This document shows, in pieces, positions 34,117 to 42,474 of a DNA stretch of 64,000 nucleotides. The notes under the pieces were generated by a model. That model was not told the DNA's origin, made no database searches, and worked only from the letters and a program-made list of their open reading frames with translations. The stretch's first letter is position 1. Each line of letters starts with the position of its first letter. The DNA is from Amycolatopsis sp. NBRC 101858 (GTDB lineage Bacteria > Actinomycetota > Actinomycetes > Mycobacteriales > Pseudonocardiaceae). A program made the position numbers and the translations under genes. The stretch spans positions 1,876,681 through 1,940,680 of the forward strand of contig NZ_BSTD01000001.1 in the NCBI RefSeq assembly GCF_030269325.1. The letters are read 5' to 3'.

Positions 34117-35359
34117 CTCCGAAGGTCGTACGTCCCTGGCCGACTACCGCAGCGCGCTGACGACCCGCGCGGCCCGGCGGCCTGCCTTCGCGTCCGTGCT
34201 CGCCCGCCTGCCCATCGCCATGATCGGCATCTCGGCGCTGCTCTACGTCCAGCGCGAGACGGGTTCTTTCGCCGCGGCCGGGCTCGTCTCGGCCGGTTCA
34301 CTCGTCGGGGTGTCGGTGGGCGCGGTGATCCAGGGCCGGCTGATCGACCGGTTCGGCCCGACGCGGCCCCTGCTCGTCGTCGCGGTCACCTTGGCGCTGT
34401 CGATGACCGCGCTGGTGACGGCGATCGAGTCCCACGCGCCCACGACCCTGCTGGTCGCGTTCGGTTTCCTGACCGGCCTGTCGGAACCGATGGTCGGCTC
34501 GGCGTCCCGGGCGCTGTGGGCCCGCCTGCTCCCGCCGGGTGGCGCGCGCAACGCGGCGTTCTCGTACGAGGCGATCAGCATGGAGGTGTTCTTCATCCTG
34601 GGTCCGGGCGTGGCCGGGCTGCTGGTGCTGGCGCCGTGGGCGGGCACCGGGCTGGTGCTGGGCGTGGCGCTGCAGTTCACCGGCGCGGTGATGTTCGCGC
34701 TGAGCCCGGCGGTGCGGGCGTGGCGGGCTTCCCCGGGATCCGGCGGTTCGCTGCTGGGCGCGCTGGCGAGCCCGGGCATGCGGACGCTGGCGCTGGCCGC
34801 GCTGGGTTTCGGCGTGGTGATCGGGTTCGTCGAGGTGGCGGTCCCGGCGTCGGCGACCGAGGCGGGCTCCCCGTCGTTCGGCGGGTTGCTGCTTTCGGCG
34901 TGGTCGTTGAGTTCGGTGGCGTTCGGCGTGGCGTACAGCCTGCGCCCGTGGCCCCGCCGCATGGGCCTGCGGTTGCCGGCCCTGCTCGGCGCGTTCGGGG
35001 CGCTGGTGGCGCTGCTCGCGTGGCCGTCGTCGCTGTGGGGCCTGGCACTGATGATGCTGCTGGCGGGGGCGTTGATCACGCCCCAGTCGACGGCGCACTC
35101 GTCGGCGATCGAGCTGGTGGCCCCGGCCGGGACGGCGGCGGAGGCGTTCGGCTGGGTGCTCACGGCGGTGACGCTGGGGTTGGCTGCCGGGCAGTCGATC
35201 AGCGGGTACGTGGTGGAGCATGCGGGGCCGTCGATGGCGTTTTTGGCGGCGAGTGTGGCCGGGTTGGTGCTCGCGGTGGCGGTTTGGCTGCTGCGGGGGA
35301 CGGTCCGGGAGCCCCGGCTGGCAGCGACGGCTTCGGAGCTGGTCGGCGCGGGCCGGTAG
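34109..35359 (+). CDS. MFS transporter
   Basis: 416 aa from GTG 34109, about twelve membrane helices. Helix 2-3 loop GRLIDRFGPTRPLL resembles MFS motif A. ARRPAFASVLARLPIAMIGISALLYVQRETGSFAAAGL begins the fold and matches the actinobacterial efflux family often found as orphan pumps. The substrate is unknown. Two GTAC palindromes at its promoter indicate tight ligand-dependent repression, perhaps by a TetR-type protein encoded elsewhere. Confidence 0.85.
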   Translation: MSHSEGRTSLADYRSALTTRAARRPAFASVLARLPIAMIGISALLYVQRETGSFAAAGLVSAGSLVGVSVGAVIQGRLIDRFGPTRPLLVVAVTLALSMTALVTAIESHAPTTLLVAFGFLTGLSEPMVGSASRALWARLLPPGGARNAAFSYEAISMEVFFILGPGVAGLLVLAPWAGTGLVLGVALQFTGAVMFALSPAVRAWRASPGSGGSLLGALASPGMRTLALAALGFGVVIGFVEVAVPASATEAGSPSFGGLLLSAWSLSSVAFGVAYSLRPWPRRMGLRLPALLGAFGALVALLAWPSSLWGLALMMLLAGALITPQSTAHSSAIELVAPAGTAAEAFGWVLTAVTLGLAAGQSISGYVVEHAGPSMAFLAASVAGLVLAVAVWLLRGTVREPRLAATASELVGAGR

Positions 35360-35495
35360 GTCCGGCGCGGTTGGGAGGTCTGCCGCAGCCGGTTGAGCGG
35401 CAGACGGCTCGCAGCCCGGGATGCTCAACCCGATTTACGCTGATCAGCGGCCTCCGGCGCGATTTCTGTCGGTGCCCGCCGCTAGCTTGCGAGGC

Positions 35496-36558
35496 ATGGA
35501 CGTCACCGCGCCTGCCCACCGCCTCTCGGCGGCCGTCTCCGCTGCTTCGCGGCTGCTGCCCGCCCGCGTCGGCCTGCGGTTGCGGGCGGACTCGGGCGGG
35601 CTTGACCGTCGCCGGGAGCGATTCGGATCTTGCCGTCCGGTTCGACTGCCCGGCGACCACCCACACCGACGGTGCGGTCGCCGTCCCCGCGGCGCCGCTC
35701 GCCGAGACGCTGAAGATGCTCGACACCGACCTGGTGCGCCTGGTCGTCGAAGGCAGCCGCCTGGCCCTGCGGCTCGACAACGCCCGGTTCGCGCTCCCCC
35801 TGCTTTCCGCCGAAGCCGGCCCGCCGGCGCCCGAGCCACCGCGAGTGTCCGAAGTGGACGGTACGACGTTCGCGTCGGCGCTGCGGATCGTCGCGGGAAC
35901 GGCGTCCAAGGACGACCCGCTGCCCCTGTTCACCGGCGTCCGCGTCCAGGCAGCCGAGCGCCTGACGCTGACCGCGTCCGACCGCTACCGGATGGCGGTG
36001 ACCCGCCTGCCGTTGCGCACACCGGGCTCGCTGGACGTCCTGGTCCCGGCAACGCTGCTGACCGAGGCGGCCCGCCAGGCGAAGGGCGTGGTGGGCCTGC
36101 ACGCGGGCCCGGGCCGCTTCGGCCTGAGCTGGCAGGGAGGCCTGGTCGGCACGGCGGTCCTCGACGCGGGGTTCCTCTCGGAGGACTCGATCCCGTCGGC
36201 CGCGGTCGACACCACGGTGACCCTCGATGCGGACGCATTGGCGGCAGCGGTCCGCCGCGTCGGGGTGTACGCCGAGGACAGGCGAGTCCTGACGCTGGAG
36301 GTCGGAGACGCGCAGGTCCGCTTGGCGAGCGCCCGCCAGGACACGGGCGAGGCGGAGGAGACGCTGAAGGCCGACGTCAGCGGCGGCCGGACATCCCCGT
36401 CGTTCCAGGCGAGGTACCTGCTGGACGCGTTGCAGGCATTCACCGGCGAGCGCGTGGTGCTGTCGATCCAGCCGGGGATGCGGGCGTGCATCCTGCGGGC
36501 CGCGGAGCCCGGGGAGGTGGAGCTGACGTATTACCTGATGCCGATGCTCAGCCGATGA
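35496..36558 (+). pseudogene. Sliding-clamp (DnaN) paralog with a +1 frameshift
   Basis: Translation from ATG 35496 gives MDVTAPAHRLSAAVSAASRLLP...RLRADSGG and then runs out of frame at about 35602. The next frame continues LTVAGSDSDLAVRFDCPATT and on to a C-terminus LTYYLMPMLSR, like the DnaN end. Removing one T from CTTGACC (35601-35607) restores a continuous ~350-aa beta-clamp-like protein (EGSRLALRLDNARFALPLL, LTASDRYRMAVTRLPL). Either a genuine frameshift mutation, a sequencing error, or rarely a programmed slip. It is a second clamp gene, not the oriC-linked dnaN. Overlaps the convergent nuclease-like gene by 11 nt. Confidence 0.75.
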
Positions 36559-37471
36559 TCTCGGTCAGGTCCCGGAGAGCGACTTCGGCTGCCGGCCCGG
36601 CCGTGAATTCGCGCACGGTCATTTCCGCGCTCCCGAAACGCTGCTTGTAGGCCTCTCGCAGATTCGGTGCCGAGCGACCGAGCATCCACTCGACCGTCGA
36701 GGTGCTGGTCCGCAGGAAGTCGAGGGGCAGACGGCCGAACACGTACAGCTCGGCGCGACGGTCACCGTGCTTGAGGACCAGGCCGGCCAGGTCGGCGACT
36801 AGCAAGCGTTTGCGCATCGTGTCGGCGCCCTTCCACCGGGCCGTTTTGAACTCGGCCACCCGGCGGTCGGTCTCGAGGTCGAACGGGCGATCCGGGTCGT
36901 TCCCCGAGGCCAGCGATGGGCGCCGGACGATGTACTCGCCCGGTTCGAGGATCTTCGGCAGAGCCCGGACGATCGTCGCCGCGTGGATGAGGTCGTTGAC
37001 GCGGCCGGCGTGCTGCCGAACCAGCAGCGCGGCCTGAAGCAGCTCGTCGGTCATGCCGCCGTTCAAGCCATCGACATTCCTGAGCTGGGCTCCCTCCAGC
37101 CGCTGTTCCATGCGACGGATGCGAGTGGTCAAGTCTTCGACCGTCAGAAAATCGACGAGGGACGCGAAGGCTGCCCCCGGTGCCGCATCCGAGAACTCAT
37201 GCTGAACATCGGACTCCTGCGGAAGCGGGCTGGTCGGGAAGCCGAGCCGGCGGAGGTGCCGGATCGCGGTGTGCGAAATGAACTCCGTGCGCGACACCCC
37301 GAGCGCTCGCTCGAAGAGCTGTCTCGGCGGCCATCGCTGGTCACCGATCGAGACCCAGTGGGTGCGGATCGGCTCCGGGCCGCCTAGGGCCGCCGCGCTC
37401 AGGACCTGGGCGCGGCTCAGTCGATGCTGCTCGCCGTTCAGGATGAAGTCGATCGCGCGCTCGTCGTCCAC
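36548..37471 (-). CDS. PD-(D/E)XK-like nuclease with ScoMcrA-type head domain
   Basis: 307 aa from GTG 37469-37471. Residues ~14-78 carry the pattern HWVSIGDQRWPPRQLFERALGVSRTEFISHTAIRHLRRLGF, seen at the head of Streptomyces ScoMcrA-like and other restriction proteins. A coiled-coil region around residues 110-130 follows. Then comes a core with PFDLETDRRVAEFKTARWKG: Asp, then Glu-Phe-Lys, the spacing of a PD-(D/E)XK metal site. No methyltransferase or partner is adjacent. Possibly a solitary modification-dependent or defence nuclease. GC appears lower than in its neighbours. Confidence 0.5.
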   Translation of the reverse strand: MDDERAIDFILNGEQHRLSRAQVLSAAALGGPEPIRTHWVSIGDQRWPPRQLFERALGVSRTEFISHTAIRHLRRLGFPTSPLPQESDVQHEFSDAAPGAAFASLVDFLTVEDLTTRIRRMEQRLEGAQLRNVDGLNGGMTDELLQAALLVRQHAGRVNDLIHAATIVRALPKILEPGEYIVRRPSLASGNDPDRPFDLETDRRVAEFKTARWKGADTMRKRLLVADLAGLVLKHGDRRAELYVFGRLPLDFLRTSTSTVEWMLGRSAPNLREAYKQRFGSAEMTVREFTAGPAAEVALRDLTEIIG

Positions 37472-37502
37472 AGGACGTGAGTCGCCGGTCGCCGCGATCC
37501 TG

Positions 37503-38471
37503 CTACACCGGCGCCACGGTGCCGAAGCGTTTCAGCGTTCGGATCATCGGGGCCGTCTCCACCTGCTGGACTCCTGCCAGCCCGCCCAGGTCGTCCGCCA
37601 AATACGCATACAGTGCCGCGTCGTCGCGGCAGCCTACGTTCGCCACCAGGTTTGCCGGGCCCGTTGTTGCCGCCGCGAAGGCCACCTGGGGGTGCCTTGC
37701 CAACGCTCGGCCCGTCGATTCCAAGGCCGAGGGCGCCACCGTCAGCCAGAGCGTGGCCGTCAACGGGTAGCCCAGCAGGGCCGCGTCCACCTCCACGTCG
37801 AAGTACAACGCTCCCGACGCGCACAGCGCCGACAGGCGACGGCGGACCGTCGACTCCGACCGGCCCGAGGCCGCCGACAATGTCGACATGTCGGCTCGGC
37901 CGTCCCGGGCCAGTGCGGTGAAGAGAGCGAGATCGCCGGGTTCCGGGTGGTAAACAGCGCCGCTAGGAGAACGGCGCAGTGCGGCGACCTGCGCATCCGA
38001 CAAAGCGCTGGAACGACCCGACCACCCGGCCGGCCCGCCCGCGAAGCGGCGCAACAGCCGGTACGCCGTCATCGACACCACCCGCGGGGTCCGCGGCAGC
38101 TGCCCCAGCAACAGCCCGTCCGTCTCCTCGCGCAGCGGTGCCCGGATGAAGCACGCGATCTCCGTCCCACCCGACATCAGGCTCACCCACTGGGTGTCCG
38201 GCCGCCGGGCCAGGCCCGCCGCGATCGCCGCCGCCGCGTCCGGGACGCAGCGCAGCCTCACCAGCCAATGGACCTGCCCCAAGGGCGCCGCCTCCGGCAC
38301 GCCCACCACCCGCAGCACCCCGGACGACCGCAGCTTCCGGTACCGGCGCGCCACCGTCTGGTCCGAGACGCCCAGCACCGACGCGATCGTGCTGAACGAT
38401 GCCCGCCCGTCCAGCTGCAGCGCGTGCGCCAAACTGCGGTCGAGGTCGTCGAGCAGGCCGGATTCCACCAC
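37503..38471 (-). CDS. Double Lrp/AsnC-type regulator
   Basis: 322 aa from GTG 38469-38471. Two AsnC modules in tandem. The first HTH is LDDLDRSLAHALQLDGRASFSTIASVLGVSDQTVARRYRKL with its RAM-like domain; the second is ALFTALARDGRADMSTLSAASGRSESTVRRRLSAL with its own. Fused dimers of this type are common in actinobacteria. It diverges from the VOC/esterase pair (starts 81 nt apart) and is its likely regulator; an amino acid or aromatic ligand is possible. Confidence 0.85.
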   Translation of the reverse strand: MVESGLLDDLDRSLAHALQLDGRASFSTIASVLGVSDQTVARRYRKLRSSGVLRVVGVPEAAPLGQVHWLVRLRCVPDAAAAIAAGLARRPDTQWVSLMSGGTEIACFIRAPLREETDGLLLGQLPRTPRVVSMTAYRLLRRFAGGPAGWSGRSSALSDAQVAALRRSPSGAVYHPEPGDLALFTALARDGRADMSTLSAASGRSESTVRRRLSALCASGALYFDVEVDAALLGYPLTATLWLTVAPSALESTGRALARHPQVAFAAATTGPANLVANVGCRDDAALYAYLADDLGGLAGVQQVETAPMIRTLKRFGTVAPV

Positions 38472-38551
38472 CCAAGACTAAGCAGTGTCGGATTCCGCGC
38501 ACAATCCGCGCGCAGGCGGAAGAAAAGGAAGACGAACTCCACGCTGATGGC

Positions 38552-39373
38552 ATGAACATCGACCACACCGTCTTCGTGACCAGGAACTACGACGAAACCT
38601 GGCAGCGCTACGAACAGCTCGGCTTCACGCTCAGCCCGCCCTCCCGGCACTTCGCGGCGGCCAGCGACCAGAGCGAACCCGTCCCGAGTTGCACCGCGAA
38701 CCGCTGCGCCTACTTCGGCGACTCCTTCCTCGAGCTCATCGGCATCGTCGACGAAGCCGCCGGCGACCCCTGGCGGGTGCTGCCGATCCTGGACGCCCGC
38801 GGCGACGGCCTCCACGGCTGCTCCTTCGGCGTCGACGACTCCGAAGAGGCGTCGCAAAGGCTCAGCGAAGCCGGCCTCTCGACGTCGGGCGTCCTGAAGC
38901 TGCAACGCGACGTCGAACTGCCCGAAGGCACCCGCACCGCGCGCTTCCGCAGCGTCCACATCCGCCGGGACCGGACGCCCGAGGGCATCCTCCACACCGC
39001 CGAGCACCTCACCCCGGAGTACGTCCACCAGCCGCGCTACCTCGACCACCCCAACGGTGCCCGCGGCGTCGCCGGGATCGTCCTGGTCGTCCCCGACGGC
39101 GAAATCGAGGCCTACCGGAAACGCTACGCCGTGATCACCAACGGACAGCGACTTGTCGACATCGTCGGCGTCAGCGACCTCGACACCGTCCTGCCGGGCG
39201 AGACCCCGAAAGCACTGCCGTACTTCGCGGCCCACGGCGTCGTGGTTGCCGATCTGGGGAAAGCGCGGAAGCTGGTCGAGGAGCACGTCCCGGCCACGAC
39301 CCGCGGGAACGGCTTCTTCGTCCGCGCCGAAGACGCCGAAGGCGCCGCACTGTACTTCGAGGAGGCACGATGA
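38552..39373 (+). CDS. VOC-fold (glyoxalase-like) protein
   Basis: 273 aa from ATG 38552. Starts NIDHTVFVTRNYDETWQRYEQLGFTLSPPSRH and has two beta-alpha-beta-beta-beta modules in the glyoxalase-like domain arrangement (ANRCAYFGDSFLELIGIVDE, then HPNGARGVAGIVLVVPDGEIEAYRKRY). A metal-dependent lyase, isomerase or dioxygenase is possible. Stop and start of the esterase overlap (ATGA), so the two proteins are made together and may act on the same compound. Confidence 0.78.
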   Translation: MNIDHTVFVTRNYDETWQRYEQLGFTLSPPSRHFAAASDQSEPVPSCTANRCAYFGDSFLELIGIVDEAAGDPWRVLPILDARGDGLHGCSFGVDDSEEASQRLSEAGLSTSGVLKLQRDVELPEGTRTARFRSVHIRRDRTPEGILHTAEHLTPEYVHQPRYLDHPNGARGVAGIVLVVPDGEIEAYRKRYAVITNGQRLVDIVGVSDLDTVLPGETPKALPYFAAHGVVVADLGKARKLVEEHVPATTRGNGFFVRAEDAEGAALYFEEAR

Positions 39374-40551
39374 TCGTCGAAACCACCACCGGACGGGTCC
39401 GCGGGGACGAAGGCTCCTTCCGGGGAATCCCTTACGCCACAGCGAAACGCTTCGAAGCACCCCAGCCGCCGAAGCCGTGGACCGGCGTCCGGGACGCGCT
39501 GGGACCCGGTCCCGCGGCGCCGCAACCGCCGTCACGGCTGGAGCACGCCCTCGGGCCGATGCCCCTGCCACAGAGCGAGGACTGCCTGTCCCTCAACGTC
39601 TTCACGCCGTCGACCACCGGGAGCCGCCCGGTGCTGGTGTGGATCCACGGTGGCGGGTTCTCCAGCGGTTCCGGCGGCCAGGTCTGGTACACCGGCACGC
39701 GCCTGGCCCGCGAAGCCGACGCCGTCGTCGTGACGCTCAACTACCGCCTCGGCGCCCTCGGCTTCGCCGCCCTCGACGGCGTCCCGCCCAACCTCGGCCT
39801 CGCCGACCAGCTCGCGGCCCTGGAATGGGTCCGCGACAACATCGCCGCGTTCGGCGGGAATCCCGCCGACGTCACCCTCGGCGGGCAGTCCGCCGGCGCG
39901 CAGTCGACGCTCGCCCTGTGGTCGGCGCCGCGCGCCCGTGGCCTCGTCAGGCGCATCGCCTTGCAGAGCGCACCAGTCGGCATGCCACCGTCCACATGGG
40001 ACGAGGCGAACCAGAACACCTTGCTGTTACAACAAGAACTCGGCGACGACATCCGCACGGCGCCGGTGGAGCGAATCCTCGAAGCCCAGCTCAGAGTGGC
40101 GGCCAAGACGGCGAAGCCCGGCTCCCTCGAACCGCCGTTCCAGCTGGTCGCCGACGACGACCTCGTCGCGCAGGACCTCATCGAAGCGGCACCCGAAGGC
40201 CCGGCGCTCATCAGCTGGACGAAAGAGGAGCTACGCGCGTTCGTCCCCGACGCGCCGCAAGAAACAGTCGATGCCGCGAACAGCTTCTTCGTCGGCGACC
40301 GGCTGGCCGAGAAACTCGACGCCGTCGCCTACCGCTTCGACTGGGAAGCACCGGGAAACCCGTTCCGGGCCTGCCACTGCATCGACATCCCGTTCCTCTT
40401 CGGCACCCACGACGTCTGGGACGCGCCGATGCTCAAGGGCGTGCCGAAGGGCCTCGAAGCGGAAACCGGGCTACGCGAAGTCTGGGCCGCCTTCCTGCAC
40501 GGAAAGCGGCCCAGCCCGACGTGGGAGGCGATCAGGCCGATGCGGCCTTGA
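39370..40551 (+). CDS. Type B carboxylesterase
   Basis: 393 aa from ATG 39370. FRGIPYATAKRFEAPQPP, SEDCLSLNVFTP, the oxyanion loop WIHGGGFSSGS and the nucleophile elbow LGGQSAGAQSTLALW are typical of the family; a His occurs near the C-terminus in ACHCIDIPFLFG. It is about 100 residues shorter than the usual ~500 aa, lacking part of the lid region. Cytoplasmic, no signal. A TTA codon is at 40027-40029. The 3' end overlaps the convergent mycoredoxin gene by 20 nt. Confidence 0.85.
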   Translation: MIVETTTGRVRGDEGSFRGIPYATAKRFEAPQPPKPWTGVRDALGPGPAAPQPPSRLEHALGPMPLPQSEDCLSLNVFTPSTTGSRPVLVWIHGGGFSSGSGGQVWYTGTRLAREADAVVVTLNYRLGALGFAALDGVPPNLGLADQLAALEWVRDNIAAFGGNPADVTLGGQSAGAQSTLALWSAPRARGLVRRIALQSAPVGMPPSTWDEANQNTLLLQQELGDDIRTAPVERILEAQLRVAAKTAKPGSLEPPFQLVADDDLVAQDLIEAAPEGPALISWTKEELRAFVPDAPQETVDAANSFFVGDRLAEKLDAVAYRFDWEAPGNPFRACHCIDIPFLFGTHDVWDAPMLKGVPKGLEAETGLREVWAAFLHGKRPSPTWEAIRPMRP

Positions 40552-40783
40552 CCGCGGCTTCGACCTCGGCGAAGGAGGGGTTGACCATGGCGGTCGACCC
40601 GACGATCACGGTCGGGACCGTTTCGTTCCCGTTCGCGACCTCGCGCACGCGCGCGGCCGCGGACGGGTCCTCCCAGATGTTGATTTCGCGGACGTTGAAG
40701 CCGCTCTTCGACAGCGGGCGGTGCAGTGCGGCGCAGAACCCGCACCCCGGCCGCCAGTAGAACTCGACCTCGACGTTGCTCAT
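40532..40783 (-). CDS. Mycoredoxin (glutaredoxin-like)
   Basis: 83 aa from ATG 40781-40783. Active site RPGCGFCAALHRPL, then VNIW-like REINIWEDPSAAARVREVANGNETVPTVIVG with the TVP cis-Pro motif. The usual mycoredoxin Tyr between the Cys is Phe here. Likely reduces mycothiol mixed disulfides. The ATG overlaps the stop of the MBL gene, giving a three-gene Nudix-MBL-mycoredoxin run. Confidence 0.85.
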   Translation of the reverse strand: MSNVEVEFYWRPGCGFCAALHRPLSKSGFNVREINIWEDPSAAARVREVANGNETVPTVIVGSTAMVNPSFAEVEAAVKAASA

Positions 40784-41550
40784 CCCTGTTCCTCCGACCG
40801 CAAGTAGTCCAGTTGCGCCTGCACGCTCAGCTCGGCCGGCGCCCACAGCGCCCGGTCGACGTCGGCGTACACGACCTCGACGACCTGGCGCGGCGTAGCG
40901 TCCGCGCCGAGTGTCTTCAGAGCCGAACGCACCTGGTCGAGCCGCTGTTCCCGATGGGCAAGGTACTCACGGGCGGTCGCGGGCAGATCGGGGAGCTCTG
41001 GACCGTGGCCCGGCAGCCCGAGCGTGCCCGCCGGGAGCTCGATCAGCTTCCGCAGCGAGCGCAGGTAGTCACCGAGGTCGTGCAGCACCGTGGTGCCGCG
41101 CCCGAGGATGGTGTCGCCGGTCAGCACCTGGCCGTCGAGCACCAGCGACACCGAGTCGTCGGTGTGCCCCGGCGTGTGCAGCACCCGGATCGAGAGCCCC
41201 CCGGCCGAGATGACGTCACCGTCCACAAAGGACGAAGCATTGAGGCACAACGCGGGGTCGAAGGCCCGCACCGGCGCGCCGGCGCGCTCGGCGAACCACG
41301 GCGCACCCTCGGCGTGGTCGGGGTGGAAGTGCGTCAGCAGGATCAGCTCGACCTCGCCGACGCCGGCCAGCAGCTCGAGGTGCTCGAGGTCGCGGTAGCC
41401 CGGGTCGACGACGACCGCCGGGCTCGACGGCGTCGCCCGCAGCACCCAGCTGTTGGTGCCTTCCAGCGTCATCGACGACGGGTTGTTCTCCAGCAGCACC
41501 GAAGCCGTCTCGGACACCCGGCGCAGCACGCCGTACGCGGGGGCGCTCAT
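40780..41550 (-). CDS. MBL-fold metallohydrolase (Rv3677c-like)
   Basis: 256 aa from ATG 41548-41550. The di-zinc motif is THFHPDHAEG, followed by LHTPGHTDDSVSLVLDGQVLTGDTILGRG and LPGHGPEL, giving the full glyoxalase-II/LACTB2-like ligand set. C-terminal helical region (HREQRLDQVRSALKTLGADATPRQVVEVVY) as in LACTB2 winged domains. Possibly a thioesterase or RNA endonuclease. Coupled to the Nudix gene upstream and mycoredoxin downstream by ATGA overlaps. Confidence 0.87.
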   Translation of the reverse strand: MSAPAYGVLRRVSETASVLLENNPSSMTLEGTNSWVLRATPSSPAVVVDPGYRDLEHLELLAGVGEVELILLTHFHPDHAEGAPWFAERAGAPVRAFDPALCLNASSFVDGDVISAGGLSIRVLHTPGHTDDSVSLVLDGQVLTGDTILGRGTTVLHDLGDYLRSLRKLIELPAGTLGLPGHGPELPDLPATAREYLAHREQRLDQVRSALKTLGADATPRQVVEVVYADVDRALWAPAELSVQAQLDYLRSEEQG

Positions 41551-42365
41551 CGCTTCTCCAGCACGACGCGGACGTGGTCGTTCTCACGGATCAGCGTCGG
41601 GGCGATCCGGACGATCTCGCGGTTCGCGTTCAGGACGTCGTCGGTGGTGGCGAACTCCGCCAGCTCGCTCAGCGTCAGCCAGGTCGGCGGCATCAGCATC
41701 CGGCGGCCTTCGCGCGCGTCGGCGATGGCGTCCTCGGGGCGTTGCCAGCCGGAGCTCGACGCCTCCGACGTCGCGCCGTCGGCCTCCTGGCCTTCGGGCA
41801 GCTTCGCGACGTAGAACCGGGTGTCGTAGCGGCGCGGCTCCTGCTCGGGGGTGATCCAGTGCGCCCACGGCCGCAGCAGGTCGGCTCGCAGCGTCAGCCC
41901 GGCGTCGGCGAGGAACCCGGCGAGCGAGACTTCGCGCGTCTCCAGGGCCTGGCGGGCGGCCGCGTACGGCGCGACGTCGACGAGCACCGCGTCCGCGCTG
42001 CCCGCGAGCAGCACGCCGGACTCTTCGAACGTCTCGCGCACCGCCGCGCAGGTCAGCGCCCGGGCCAGGGCGTCGTCACAGCCGAAGCGCGCTGCCCACC
42101 ACGACGGCTCCGGACCGGCCCACGCCACCGACGCGTCGGCGTCGCGCCGGTCGACCCCGCCGCCCGGGAAGACGGTCATCCCGCCCGCGAACGGCATGCC
42201 CTTGACCCGGTGCTGCAGGAAGATCTCGACGCCGTCGGCGCCGTCCCGGACCAGGATCACGGTGGCCGCGTCCTTGGGGACGGCGGGCGGCCCGTCGGCG
42301 TTGGCGCGGGTGGCCACCCCGGCGCCGACGGGGATGTCGAAGACGAACTCCTTGGGCTGCTCCAC
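41547..42365 (-). CDS. Nudix hydrolase, NUDT19/RppH-distant type
   Basis: 272 aa from ATG 42363-42365. The Nudix fold begins DAATVILVRDGADGVEIFLQHRVKGMPFAGGMTVFPGGG. A long insert precedes the box helix ALTCAAVRETFEESGVLLAG, where RETFEESG carries the metal-binding Glu residues. The split spacing is that of NUDT19-like acyl-CoA diphosphatases. Heads the Nudix-MBL-mycoredoxin run. Confidence 0.83.
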   Translation of the reverse strand: MEQPKEFVFDIPVGAGVATRANADGPPAVPKDAATVILVRDGADGVEIFLQHRVKGMPFAGGMTVFPGGGVDRRDADASVAWAGPEPSWWAARFGCDDALARALTCAAVRETFEESGVLLAGSADAVLVDVAPYAAARQALETREVSLAGFLADAGLTLRADLLRPWAHWITPEQEPRRYDTRFYVAKLPEGQEADGATSEASSSGWQRPEDAIADAREGRRMLMPPTWLTLSELAEFATTDDVLNANREIVRIAPTLIRENDHVRVVLEKR

Positions 42366-42426
42366 CCGGGAAACATACCTCCGGACCCCGACGTTCCGTC
42401 GCGCAGTTGTGGCGTCTCAGACAGTG

Positions 42427-42462
42427 AAAAGACGGTGCCTCCCGGAGGAAGCACCGCCTTTT
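42427..42462. terminator. Bidirectional-looking terminator
   Basis: AAAAGACGGTGC (42427-42438) pairs with GCACCGCCTTTT (42451-42462) except for one mismatch, with A/T runs on both sides. Ends the leftward 42475 gene and isolates the Nudix run. Confidence 0.75.
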
Positions 42463-42474
42463 CCCGAAAGAGGA

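Noticed and set aside
35496..36558. The oriC-linked dnaN gene
   Set aside because: No recF, gyrB or dnaA neighbour, and the sequence is a diverged, frameshifted paralog.
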